Shown here one piece after another: positions 8,536 to 16,787 of a stretch of DNA of 64,000 nucleotides. This stretch comes from an uncultured Oscillospiraceae bacterium (GTDB lineage Bacteria; Bacillota; Clostridia; Oscillospirales; Acutalibacteraceae): NCBI GenBank assembly GCA_900543215.1, contig UQQR01000005.1, forward strand, positions 20,290 through 84,289, given 5' to 3'. The notes below the pieces were generated by a model, which was not told the origin of the DNA, made no database searches, and was given only the letters and a program-made list of their open reading frames with translations. Each line of letters begins with the position of its first letter. Position 1 is the first letter of the stretch. Position numbers and translations under genes: made by a program.

Positions 8536-9669
8536 TCACTCCTCTTTAATATTGATTTTAACTCCGTTTACCTCAACGCAGTCATCGGCACGAATCATTA
8601 TATATTTAACCCCGTCTATCAGCCTTGTTTTTACAAGATTACTGCACTCCGAATCCACCTTTATGCTGACCGACGGCATATTGACCTCCATTTTCTTCAC
8701 ATCAACAAGGTTTTTGGGGTTGAATGAGGTCTTCTCGCCGAAAACGGAATCGTAATTGCTTTCAAAACTTTCTATATGCTCTTCCGTTACATCACATGAA
8801 CGCAAAACCTGTGAAATATCGTTTTTCGTCACGGTAACAGGCTCTCTGTCACGGTTTTCCTTATTTTCTTCGGCTATGTCGTTTATTCTATCCTGCACCG
8901 CCTGAATAACATCAAGACTGCATTCCTCGCCAACCGAGGCTTCAAGCATTTCGCAGAACGATTCCTGCTGTCTTACCGCCGGCATAGGCATATCGGCTTT
9001 GAAAAGCTTATCGGATATTTCCGAATAATCCCGAGCCGGATTTTTGGAATAAAACATAACATCGTAAATGTTGCCAGTCCTGTCGTCAAACGACGGAAAC
9101 ATAAAACCGAACTCCGGTGCCGAAACAGCCGAAACAGAGGTTATGCCGTGAAACGCATTGTCAAACGCCTCAAAGCTCAAAAGCGGCTTTGTCAGCTTTA
9201 CGGGGCATACGCAGCAGACAAAATATCTGAACTGCTCGGACGATTCGTCGTCCTTTTTACCGTCCGATGAATATGTAAATACATCATAGCTGTCGAACGC
9301 CAAAAGAATAAGATAATTGGTTTCTTCCCTTACCGAAGAAATAATTGCGGAATAAATCCTTTTAAGCGCTTCCTCGTCGCAAAGCGCCGAGTCCCTTAAC
9401 CGCATAAGAGTCTTATGCTCCTCCCCCTCAAGCACCTGTGCGTTTGAAAAGGGTATATCTATAAGGTTTTTATCAACCGTACCGGAAAGCGTTTTTTTAA
9501 GAATTGAAAGCAGGTTCTCAGTCTCGTCCGGCGTGAGCGCGGCAAGCGGCTGCGAAAACTCCGACATTATTTCGCCCGACGGCGTAACATAGCATCCGCA
9601 AACCTTTGTTATATTTGTTTTTTGCGGATTAAAGCGTCTTCGTATCTCCGCAATTTCTTTTTCGTTCAT
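8536..9669 (-). CDS. DUF4317 family protein
   Basis: 377-residue soluble protein of a family of unknown function common in Clostridia. The N-terminus [20 protein letters not shown] and the internal [16 protein letters not shown] are characteristic. No catalytic motif or membrane segment is evident. It sits directly upstream of fhs with about 5 bases between its stop and the fhs start, so it is likely in the same transcript, but nothing in the sequence ties it to folate metabolism. Confidence 0.8.
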   Translation of the reverse strand: MNEKEIAEIRRRFNPQKTNITKVCGCYVTPSGEIMSEFSQPLAALTPDETENLLSILKKTLSGTVDKNLIDIPFSNAQVLEGEEHKTLMRLRDSALCDEEALKRIYSAIISSVREETNYLILLAFDSYDVFTYSSDGKKDDESSEQFRYFVCCVCPVKLTKPLLSFEAFDNAFHGITSVSAVSAPEFGFMFPSFDDRTGNIYDVMFYSKNPARDYSEISDKLFKADMPMPAVRQQESFCEMLEASVGEECSLDVIQAVQDRINDIAEENKENRDREPVTVTKNDISQVLRSCDVTEEHIESFESNYDSVFGEKTSFNPKNLVDVKKMEVNMPSVSIKVDSECSNLVKTRLIDGVKYIMIRADDCVEVNGVKINIKEE

Positions 9670-9753
9670 TATTAATCTCCGTTCTGTTTATATTTACTAT
9701 AATATCTCATTTCACGTCCGCCGTCAAGAGAGATAAAATAAAAGAAAAAACTA

Positions 9754-9782
9754 TTGACAAATTATAAGACAGGGTTTATAAT
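9754..9782 (+). promoter_or_regulatory. Promoter of the lysine-riboswitch operon
   Basis: Perfect TTGACA (9754-9759), 17-base spacer and TATAAT (9777-9782). Transcription would begin near 9789, just before the riboswitch. Confidence 0.9.
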
Positions 9783-9802
9783 AATATAAAATTTAAGTCA
9801 GC

Positions 9803-9968
9803 ACTTGGTAGAGGATGCGGATATGATCAGTACCCCTTAGTATAACGCCGGTAAGCGGCTATGGGGGAAAGGCTGATCCGCCGAAGTGGTCTTACGGTTG
9901 CCGCCGTTTGATTGCTGGGGTTGCGTTTAACAGACGCTGCACTGTCACTTTTATGTGGAGAGCTATCA
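9803..9968 (+). promoter_or_regulatory. Lysine riboswitch (L-box)
   Basis: The leader carries the L-box conserved blocks in order: GGTAGAGGATGCGG, AGTA, GGGGGAAAGGCTGAT, CCGCCGAAG, CTGGGGTTGCG, ACGCTGCACTGTCA and GGAGAGCTATC. The 5' GGTAG pairs with the 3' CTATC to close helix P1 of the five-way junction that binds lysine. It precedes an amino-acid ABC importer, which indicates repression of lysine uptake when lysine is plentiful. The downstream hairpin at 9994-10032 is the expression platform. Confidence 0.93.
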
Positions 9969-9993
9969 TGGCGTTTTGTTGTGTTTTATTGCA

Positions 9994-10032
9994 AAGCCTG
10001 TGATACTACTTCGTGTCACAGGCTTATTTTTA
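9994..10032 (+). terminator. Riboswitch-controlled intrinsic terminator
   Basis: Stem AAGCCTGTGA / TCACAGGCTT (9994-10003 / 10016-10025) followed by ATTTTTAAT, between the lysine aptamer and the first gene. It fits the terminator of a transcription-attenuating riboswitch. Confidence 0.85.
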
Positions 10033-10055
10033 ATACTTTTTTGGGAGTGTTCAAA

Positions 10056-10907
10056 ATGAAAAGAACAGCAAGAATTTTATCGGCAATTTTATCGGTTGCA
10101 CTGACTGCGGCGGTGTTCGCGGGCTGCGGCGGCAAGACCGCCGCAAAGTCGGGCGTTGAGGACGGCGTGCTTACAATCGCTATGGAATGTGCGTATGCCC
10201 CCTATAACTGGACGCAGGCCGACGACTCAAACGGCGCCGTACCGATAAAGGATTCAAAAGACTATGCAAACGGCTACGACATTATGATGGCAAAGAAGAT
10301 CTGCGAGGCAAACAACTGGAAGCTTGAGGTTGTACGCCTTGACTGGGATTCCCTTGTTCCCGCCGTTCAGACCGGCAAGGTAGACGCTACAATAGCAGGT
10401 CAGTCTATGACCGAGAAGCGTATGAAGCAGGTTGATTTTGCGGGTCCGTACATTTACGCCAGCATTGTTTGTATGGCAAAGCAGGACAGCAAGTTTGCCT
10501 CTGCCACAAAACTTTCCGATCTCGTCGGCGGCAAATGCACCTCACAGCTCGGAACAATTTGGTATGACACCTGCCTGCCCCAGATAAAGGACGCTCAGAT
10601 ACAGACCGCGCAGGAAACCGCACCCTCAATGCTTATGGCACTTGAGACCGGCGCTGTTGACTTTATCTGCACAGATATGCCCACAGCACAGGGCGCGCTG
10701 CTCGCTTACAGCGACCTTAAGATACTCGACCTTGAGGATAATTCGTTCAAGGTAGACGACGGCGACATCAATATCGGCATTGCGGTTAAGAAGGGCAACA
10801 CCGAGCTTAAGGACAAAATAGACAGCGTATTAAAGGATATGACTGCCGACGATTTCAATTCGATTATGGCGGAAGCCACAAAGATTCAGCCCCTTGCTGA
10901 AAAATAA
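10056..10907 (+). CDS. Amino-acid ABC transporter substrate-binding lipoprotein (probably lysine)
   Basis: 283-residue extracellular binding protein. A lipoprotein signal peptide with lipobox VFAGC (Cys near 26) is followed by a family 3 solute-binding domain: ANGYDIMMAKKI, VRLDWDSLVPAVQTGKVDATIAG and SMTEKRMKQVDFAGPY. The ATG at 10056 is the start because the signal peptide begins there, 11 bases after a GGGAGTG site; an upstream reading passes through the riboswitch and is not real. First gene of a three-gene import operon. Substrate is inferred from the lysine riboswitch. Confidence 0.92.
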   Translation: MKRTARILSAILSVALTAAVFAGCGGKTAAKSGVEDGVLTIAMECAYAPYNWTQADDSNGAVPIKDSKDYANGYDIMMAKKICEANNWKLEVVRLDWDSLVPAVQTGKVDATIAGQSMTEKRMKQVDFAGPYIYASIVCMAKQDSKFASATKLSDLVGGKCTSQLGTIWYDTCLPQIKDAQIQTAQETAPSMLMALETGAVDFICTDMPTAQGALLAYSDLKILDLEDNSFKVDDGDINIGIAVKKGNTELKDKIDSVLKDMTADDFNSIMAEATKIQPLAEK

Positions 10908-10918
10908 TTAAGGCACTG

Positions 10919-10941
10919 AACCCCGGCTTAAGGTCGGGGTT
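10919..10941 (+). other. Intercistronic hairpin
   Basis: AACCCCG ... CGGGGTT between the binding-protein and permease genes, without a strong T-tract. It could stabilise the upstream mRNA so that the binding protein is made in excess, as is usual in ABC import operons. Confidence 0.5.
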
Positions 10942-10965
10942 TAAATCAAGGAACGGAGAAAAAAT

Positions 10966-11772
10966 ATGAACAAGCTTGCAGAGCTTTGGAGCGACATAGT
11001 CACCTGTTGGGGAGAAAGCTCGTCACAGTACCTCACGGGTGCGCTTAAAACATTGGAACTTGCCGTCGTCGCAACGGCTATCGGCTGCATTATAGGTCTT
11101 GGCTGCGGTATAATTCAAACCATACCCTGCGGCAAGAACGACAATATAGTAAAACGCATATTGCTCGGAATAGTAAAGGCAATCGTAAGAATTTATGTTG
11201 AAGTGTTCAGAGGAACACCTATGATAATTCAAGCAATCTTCATTTATTACGCCCTACCCTATTTTTCGAACGGCGCCATAAATCTTGAAGTAACCTTTGC
11301 GGCATACCTTGTTGTATCCATAAACACCGGCGCTTATATGGCGGAAACGGTGCGCGGCGGTATAATGTCCATTGATATAGGTCAGACCGAGGGCGCAAAA
11401 TCCATAGGTATGAACCATTTTAAAACAATGCTTTATGTCATTCTTCCGCAGACGATACGCAACATAATTCCGCAGATAGGCAACAACCTTATAATAAATG
11501 TAAAGGATACCTCCGTAATGTTTGTTATAGGCTACGCCGAACTTTTTGCGGCTCACAAGGCAATAGTTGGCGCAAAGTACATTTACTTCCCGTCTGCCGT
11601 CATCACCCTTACCATTTATCTTGTCATGACGGTTATATTCTCACTGCTTTTAAGACTTTGGGAGAAGAAAATGGACGGTCCCGCTAACTTTGATGTTGCA
11701 ACGACCGATACATTGGCGCACACAAGCGGTACATATTCATTTGTTAAGAAGAGCGAAAGGAGAGGTAAATAA
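10966..11772 (+). CDS. Amino-acid ABC transporter permease (HisM/GlnP type)
   Basis: 268-residue membrane subunit. Hydrophobic segments begin near residue 27 ([20 protein letters not shown]), and the motif [20 protein letters not shown] and the EAA loop [30 protein letters not shown] mark the polar amino-acid uptake family. It overlaps the ATPase gene by one base (TAATG), so the two are translationally coupled. Confidence 0.93.
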   Translation: MNKLAELWSDIVTCWGESSSQYLTGALKTLELAVVATAIGCIIGLGCGIIQTIPCGKNDNIVKRILLGIVKAIVRIYVEVFRGTPMIIQAIFIYYALPYFSNGAINLEVTFAAYLVVSINTGAYMAETVRGGIMSIDIGQTEGAKSIGMNHFKTMLYVILPQTIRNIIPQIGNNLIINVKDTSVMFVIGYAELFAAHKAIVGAKYIYFPSAVITLTIYLVMTVIFSLLLRLWEKKMDGPANFDVATTDTLAHTSGTYSFVKKSERRGK

Positions 11773-12512
11773 TGTCAGAACCGATTTTACAGGTAAACCA
11801 CCTTTCCAAAACCTTCGGCAAGCACGAGGTGCTTAGGGACATTGATTTCTCGGTAAACTCAGGAGATGTCACCAGTATAATAGGAGCGTCGGGTTCGGGT
11901 AAATCCACACTTCTCCGCTGTATAAATCTGCTTGAAACGCCGACCTCGGGCGAAGTGCTGTATCACGGCACGAACATAGATAAGCTTAAGGGCGGCGCTA
12001 GCGCATACCGCTCCCATGTGGGAATGGTGTTCCAGTCCTTTAACCTTTTTAATAATATGACCGCGCTTAAAAATTGTATGATAGGTCAGACAAAGGTTCT
12101 GGGCAAATCAAAGGCAGAGGCTAAAAAGGCGGCTTTACACTACCTCGGAAAGGTCGGTATGGCGCCTTACATAAACGCAAAGCCGTCCCAGCTTTCGGGC
12201 GGACAAAAGCAGCGCGTCGCAATAGCCCGCGCGCTTGCTATGAACCCTGAGGTGCTTTTGTTCGACGAGCCTACAAGCGCGCTCGATCCGCAAATGGTGG
12301 GCGAAGTGCTTGAGGTTATGCGCAATCTTGCAAAGGAAGGACTTACTATGATAGTAGTTACCCACGAAATGGCCTTTGCAAGGGATGTATCCTCAAGGGT
12401 AGTCTTTATGGCTGACGGCGTTATCTGCGAAGAGGGTGCGCCGACGGATATATTTGAAAACCCGAAAAACGAAAAAACAAAAGAATTTTTATCCCGTTTC
12501 CTTTCAAAATAA
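11772..12512 (+). CDS. Amino-acid ABC transporter ATP-binding protein (GlnQ type)
   Basis: 246-residue ATPase powering the lysine-type importer. It has Walker [10 protein letters not shown] (near 36-44), Q-loop FQSFNLF, signature [15 protein letters not shown], Walker [13 protein letters not shown] and the H-loop VTHEM. Length and motifs are those of the polar amino-acid family. Last gene of the riboswitch operon. Confidence 0.95.
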   Translation: MSEPILQVNHLSKTFGKHEVLRDIDFSVNSGDVTSIIGASGSGKSTLLRCINLLETPTSGEVLYHGTNIDKLKGGASAYRSHVGMVFQSFNLFNNMTALKNCMIGQTKVLGKSKAEAKKAALHYLGKVGMAPYINAKPSQLSGGQKQRVAIARALAMNPEVLLFDEPTSALDPQMVGEVLEVMRNLAKEGLTMIVVTHEMAFARDVSSRVVFMADGVICEEGAPTDIFENPKNEKTKEFLSRFLSK

Positions 12513-12583
12513 GCAAAAACCCACACCGCAAAAGCGTAATGCTCTTAAAGGAGAATTACGCAAACCGAGTAGGAACAAACAAA

Positions 12584-12872
12584 ACACCGGCCATCATTAC
12601 AATGGTCGGTGTCAGTCTGTCGATAAACCCCAAGTTTTATTTTTGCGGCGTTTACGCCGCATTTACGTTTTTTCGCTGACACGTGCGGCGAAAAAACACC
12701 TTGTAAGCGAAAAACCGCTTATTCAGCGGTTTTTCAAGGGCACTGGGGTGGTATTGGCGGGGATAGAGTACAGTCCGAAAATCTCTGATTTTCGAGCGAA
12801 CGGCATTCCCGTCCAAGAGCGTGTCGACTTTTTCGACACGCTCACACCGGCCATCATTACAATGGTCGGTGT
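12584..12872. repeat. Hairpin-dense unit bracketed by 29-bp direct repeats
   Basis: An identical 29-base hairpin-forming sequence (ACACCGGCCAT-CATTACA-ATGGTCGGTGT) occurs at 12584-12612 and 12844-12872, offset by exactly 260 bases. Between them are further inverted repeats: GCGGCG-TTTA-CGCCGC, GAAAAACCGC...GCGGTTTTTC, GAAAAT-CTCTG-ATTTTC and AGCGTGTCGA...TCGACACGCT. No coding region is credible here. The right copy ends in TTTTT and can terminate transcription from the ABC operon. The arrangement may be a tandem duplication at a terminator or a non-autonomous repeat. 12513-12583 holds one more inverted repeat (GCGTAAT...ATTACGC) and otherwise nothing recognised. Confidence 0.7.
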
Positions 12873-12881
12873 TTTTGTGCA

Positions 12882-13736
12882 TTATTTGTTTCGCTCACCT
12901 CTAAATTCATCAATTAAGGTTTGAAATTCAGTAGCGCTCATCTTTACATACATTTTTTGAACATACTCATAAAGGAATCTCGAAACTTTTTTATAAGACA
13001 ATTTACAGCAGCGCATCACCTCGAACCGATGTTTCCGTCTTAACTTTTTGTCATCAGTTTCTTTAAATCCCATGCGCAGAAAAAGGATTTCATATTTCGA
13101 ATATACGGCAAAAAAATACGCAACTGGTAAATATAAGGTTGAAAGCACTATGGGTAAAGCCAAACCAACTATGATATCAATAAATTGAATACTACCAATT
13201 GAGTTGATAGCCGATATTATTGTAAGAGCAAGTATTCCCAAACCCAAAATGCCAACAAGACCATCAATGATTTTTTTTACTTTTTCGGTCTTTTTAATTA
13301 GTGTTGATTGGAGAATCATAAAAATTACTAAAAGGGGCTGTAGTATCAGTTCGAGTATGATATGGAATGTAAACGTACCCGTAAAAAATTCCACTAATGC
13401 TACAAATTTTAAATTATCAATTATTATATTCCTAAAATAATGCTTTTCCATTTCTCTGCTCGCCGCATTAAAGCAAACAGGAACTCCAGCAAATAGAGTC
13501 CAAAAGATAATATCCTTAATATATACCCAATCCCAAAATGGCAAAAATGTACATACCCAAGTAAAAACTGCAGCAAATGATATTACAATCAAAAATGGAA
13601 CGATAAGTTTTATTTTACACGCAGCCTTAATAACTGGTACCACGATAGATTTTGCTTTTTTGTGTATGAGCAGATAGATTAGTAAACCTATTGCATAAAC
13701 AAAAATTGCAACTTCGCGCGTTGAAAAAAACCACAT
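12882..13736 (-). CDS. Membrane protein of unknown function
   Basis: 284 residues, not recognised. About six hydrophobic segments (for example LIVPFLIVISFAAVFTWVCTFLPF and GLVGILGLGILALTIISAI) are followed by a basic cytoplasmic C-terminal 70 residues (FKETDDKKLRRKHRFEVM ...). The gene is AT-rich compared with the host genes to its left. It lies 9 bases after the 13746-14639 gene on the same strand, so the two probably form an operon. It is the left edge of the accessory island. Confidence 0.7.
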   Translation of the reverse strand: MWFFSTREVAIFVYAIGLLIYLLIHKKAKSIVVPVIKAACKIKLIVPFLIVISFAAVFTWVCTFLPFWDWVYIKDIIFWTLFAGVPVCFNAASREMEKHYFRNIIIDNLKFVALVEFFTGTFTFHIILELILQPLLVIFMILQSTLIKKTEKVKKIIDGLVGILGLGILALTIISAINSIGSIQFIDIIVGLALPIVLSTLYLPVAYFFAVYSKYEILFLRMGFKETDDKKLRRKHRFEVMRCCKLSYKKVSRFLYEYVQKMYVKMSATEFQTLIDEFRGERNK

Positions 13737-13745
13737 ATTTATCTA

Positions 13746-14639
13746 TCACCCTCTTTTTTTAAGTGCGGATAATACTGCATTGTCCGAAACGGCATCTAAA
13801 TATAGTGACATTGGAAATAAAAGATGTGCCTTATTTGAATATGACGGAAAATTCATTGCAAAATTCACACTACAAGGGACACCTACAGAAAGGCTATAAT
13901 CTTTTGCTGGCAACCCCTTTATGATATCTTGTTCAATTTCTTCAAGTTCTTTTTCATATCTTTGAATTTTTAAATTCTTAAAATTACTAATGTCATTCTC
14001 CAATTTTGATATCCAGTTTTTAAATTCTCTTATAGATGGATCTTGCGACCATTCTTTTGCAATTTCTATCATTTGTTTAAATGAAGATGATTGTCTATTT
14101 ATTGAAGAAAAAATAATATTTGGATTGAATGTTAAGTTTGCTTTGCGGATAGAATCATTTAAATCGGCATAATAGTTGAAAACATCTTTATCAAGTGCAT
14201 GTATAGCATCATGTCGGTTGTAGTACTGTTTGAATTCGAAATATAAGTCATTTTCTTTTACAAATTTAGCTCTTTCATCAAAAGGCATATAACTTATATT
14301 GCAATGATTGGCAATATTCATATATTCCAATGCTCCCTTTGCAACCAAAGAGGTGTATTTGCTGCAGAATTCTTTATAATAATTGAATTCTGCTTTTTGT
14401 AAAGAGTCACCAGTATTTTGAAGCGATATAGATTTTAGCAAATCCTTTATATCAATATCATCAATCATAGAATGATTTTGCCAATATGTCGAAAAGCCAT
14501 TCTCGAAATAATATATATCATCCCATAACACTAAAATTTCGATAAATGCAATTACTTCAGGTGAAAAGTCTGTGCTTTCATCGTTAATACATTGAGTAAT
14601 TCTCTCTATAGTCCAATTATCAAGCAATATTCCAGTCAT
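13746..14639 (-). CDS. Uncharacterised soluble protein, partner of the adjacent membrane protein
   Basis: 297 residues, not recognised. Mostly helical and charged, with a predicted coiled-coil-like stretch around 195-245 (KNWISKLENDISNFKNLK then ELEEIEQDIIKGLP). No signal peptide or transmembrane segment. A TTAAATGAC context with GAGGTGATTAA before the ATG supports the start. Low GC and position inside a mobile-element-rich island suggest horizontal origin. A soluble sensor plus membrane protein pair is a common layout of phage-defence modules, but nothing here proves that role. Confidence 0.65.
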   Translation of the reverse strand: MTGILLDNWTIERITQCINDESTDFSPEVIAFIEILVLWDDIYYFENGFSTYWQNHSMIDDIDIKDLLKSISLQNTGDSLQKAEFNYYKEFCSKYTSLVAKGALEYMNIANHCNISYMPFDERAKFVKENDLYFEFKQYYNRHDAIHALDKDVFNYYADLNDSIRKANLTFNPNIIFSSINRQSSSFKQMIEIAKEWSQDPSIREFKNWISKLENDISNFKNLKIQRYEKELEEIEQDIIKGLPAKDYSLSVGVPCSVNFAMNFPSYSNKAHLLFPMSLYLDAVSDNAVLSALKKRG

Positions 14640-14807
14640 TTAATCACCTCTTCATATTTTCCTTTATTATATCATAAAACTGCTAATGAGCAAAGTAAAT
14701 TGTCGATTAATGTACGGTTTAATAGCAAAAATCAAACCACCTTAAACAGGCTGCTTTAATAAGAATTTTGTATGTCCCATGAAAAAAGCCGATTGACGAG
14801 TGCAAAA

Positions 14808-14848
14808 GTAAGCAGCACAGGATCAAGAAAATCCTGTGCTGTTTGCTT
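14808..14848. terminator. Strong hairpin upstream of the tnpV remnant
   Basis: AGCACAGGAT / ATCCTGTGCT (14814-14823 / 14831-14840) with weaker flanking pairing. Probably a terminator left from an earlier element. The rest of 14640-14850 shows nothing recognisable. Confidence 0.5.
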
Positions 14849-14850
14849 TA

Positions 14851-14963
14851 TCCGGCGTGTCCGAACAACTCAAGGCCAATCACCAAATGGAGTGGGTTGC
14901 TCGAATGAATAACATCCACAGTAGATCACGGAAATTGTAAATAATGATTTGATACTAATATAA
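14851..14963 (+). pseudogene. TnpV-like remnant (3' end, frameshifted)
   Basis: Reading from 14851 gives SGVSEQLKANHQMEWVARMN, continuing NNIHSR, the C-terminal region of TnpV proteins carried on Tn4451-type and related clostridial elements. Near 14930 a frameshift is needed to continue into TEIVNNDLILI and the stop at 14961-14963. No N-terminal part remains. It marks an older mobile element at this locus. Confidence 0.6.
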
Positions 14964-14964
14964 G

Positions 14965-14998
14965 CGAACAGAGCGGGCGCTCGGCCTCGCTCTGTTCG
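14965..14998. repeat. 11-bp inverted repeat next to the IS256 left end
   Basis: CGAACAGAGCG ... CGCTCTGTTCG with a 12-base loop, ending two bases before the insertion sequence begins. It is probably the terminator of the lost element that carried tnpV. Confidence 0.6.
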
Positions 14999-15069
14999 AG
15001 ACTTCTTTAGATATTGTGTAAACCTCCAAGAAGGTATAAAATAGAAATAACAAATCGGAGGTTATAATT

Positions 15070-16592
15070 ATGCCAAGGTACAAAGACAGCCCGGAGGTAC
15101 GGGCAGCAAAACAGGAACGGAGAGAGAAATTGCGGGAGTTGCTCGCGCTGATGGAGGTAGAGGATGTCCGAGACCTGAAATCCGTATTTAAGGAAATGGT
15201 CGGCGAGGTTCTCGAAAACGGACTTGAAGCGGAGCTTGACGATAAGCTAGGTTAGACAATACAATCAGGATACAATACTTTTTTGAAGAAACGGCGCCGT
15301 TATCGGCATTGTTGCCCTCCGCTCACAATACGTCAGTATTCTTCGGTCAGGCGCCGCGCCGATAAACAGCACCGTTTTTTTACAAAATCCCTGACCCATA
15401 GCGAGAAAATTTTTTTGTTTATGAAGTCGAGGAATGCAGGCATACCGGCGTATTTCAAATGACGAGGCAATATAAACAGATAAATTTTCCGCTATGGGAA
15501 GCATTGTACCCTGATTGTATTGTCTACACCAAGTACGATTACCGAAATAAAGACACCGACAACAGCCGAAACGGTCATAGCGTAAAGACTGTTAAAACAA
15601 GTGCGGGCGAAGTGGAAATAGCCGTTCCGCGAGACAGGAAATCCGAATTTGAACCGCCGATCATCAGGAAAAACGAAACATCAATAAGCTGGGATATTGA
15701 AGAAAAGATCATTTCAATGTACGCCAAAGGTATGACCACCAACGATATTTCGGCACATATTGAGGATATTTACGGAATAGAGGTATCGGACAGTCTTGTA
15801 AGCCGAATAACGGATAAAATACTTCCGGTAGTGAAGGAATGGCAGCAGAGACCGCTTGAAGGCATCTATGCGGTAGTTTTTATGGACGCAATTCATTACA
15901 ATGTACGCTGTGAGGGCAGAATTGTAAAGAAAGCCGTATACATAGCAATCGGCATAAATATGGACGGGAAGAAAGATGTTCTCGGTATGTATGTCGGGGA
16001 GAATGAAAGCGCAAGGTATTGGCTTTCAATACTTAACGGGCTGAAAAACAGAGGTGTTGAGGATATTTTAATTGCCTGTGTCGACGGCCTTACGGGTTTC
16101 CCCGAGGCAATATCCGCCGTATATCCGAAAACCGAAGTACAGCAATGTATTATACATTAAATCCGTAACAGCACAAAGTATGTTTCATACAAGGATATTA
16201 AAGCTCTAATGGCGGATTTAAAGGAGGTTTACGCCGCCGTAGACGAGGAAACGGCGCTTTACGAATTAGAGCAGTTTGCGGCCAAATGGGACTCAAAATA
16301 TCCTAAAATTTCGGCTTCATGGAAGGCTCATTGGTTTGAACTTTCAACCTATTTTAAGTATCCGCAATCGGTAAGAACGCTGATCTACACCACCAATTCC
16401 ATTGAAAATTTTAACAGGCAGCTGCGGAAGGTTTCAAAAAACAGGTCGGTATTCCCGAACGATGACAGCCTGCTTAAAATGCTCTACTTGGCTCAGGTAG
16501 ACATTACAAGAAAATGGACCGGCAGACGCAGGGACCAAAGTGAGATTCATTCTCAGCTTGAAATATTCTTTGCCGACAGACTGCCGGAGTAG
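15070..16592 (+). pseudogene. IS256-family transposase, disrupted
   Basis: Mutator-type DDE transposase. The N-terminal 61 residues (MPRYKDSPEVRAAKQERREK ... ELDDKLG) stop where a 270-base TA-flanked insert begins. Reading resumes at 15525 with YTKYDYRNKDTDNSRNGHS, the expected continuation. The DDE region shows VVFMDAIHYNVR (first Asp) and ACVDGLTGFPEAI (second Asp). A TAA at 16158-16160 replaces the conserved Gln of CIIHQIRNST, then TTNSIENFNRQLRK carries on to the normal end. Two independent lesions make this copy non-functional. Confidence 0.9.
15255..15524. mobile_element. MITE-like insert with TA target duplication
   Basis: 270 bases inserted at a TA dinucleotide in the transposase gene: TA at 15253-15254 and 15525-15526. 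The ends are near-perfect inverted repeats, GACAATACAATCAGGATACA and, from the right, GACAATACAATCAGGGTACA. Removing the insert and one TA restores the frame ...LGYTKYDY. A second, subterminal inverted repeat (CCCATAGCG ... CGCTATGGG) forms a long hairpin. There is no transposase gene. TA duplication indicates mobilisation by an IS630/Tc1-mariner-type enzyme. Confidence 0.8.
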
Positions 16593-16787
16593 CAGAAATT
16601 CACAGCCATGTAAAGGGTAAAATGAACGGCTGCCACGACAGCCGCCCTTGACATGCCTTGCTCTTTCTGCTATTATGCAAATATGGCGTGCAAGCCGATT
16701 TTCGCCTTTCACGCCATCTATCACTTTGCTTTTTTATACCGTAATTTGGACTTTACACATAATTTGAAGAAGAACTAGGAGGAACCT

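Larger units (their letters stand above)
15001..16775 (+). mobile_element. IS256-family element, copy 1 (inactive)
   Basis: About 1.78 kb with imperfect terminal inverted repeats: left ACTTCTTTAGATATTGTGTA and right, read inward, GTTCTTCTTCAAATTATGTG; both share TGTGTAAA and GGTATAAAA. It carries one transposase gene broken by a 270-base insertion and a stop codon. The same unit recurs at 21028-22802, exactly 6027 bases away. No target duplication is obvious on its flanks. Confidence 0.85.

Noticed and set aside
9912..10055. N-terminal extension of the amino-acid binding protein
   Set aside because: It would run through the lysine riboswitch and its terminator; the lipoprotein signal peptide starts at 10056.
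12584..12872. CRISPR-like array (two identical hairpin repeats)
   Set aside because: Only two copies 260 bases apart, no regular spacers and no cas genes.
12436..12924. A 162-codon open frame across the hairpin-rich repeat
   Set aside because: It begins inside the ABC ATPase gene and is made of palindromic repeat sequence; not a plausible protein.
15265..15504. A 79-codon minus-strand frame inside the IS256 copy (repeated at 21292)
   Set aside because: It lies wholly within the MITE and starts in its terminal repeat; explained by the palindromic insert.
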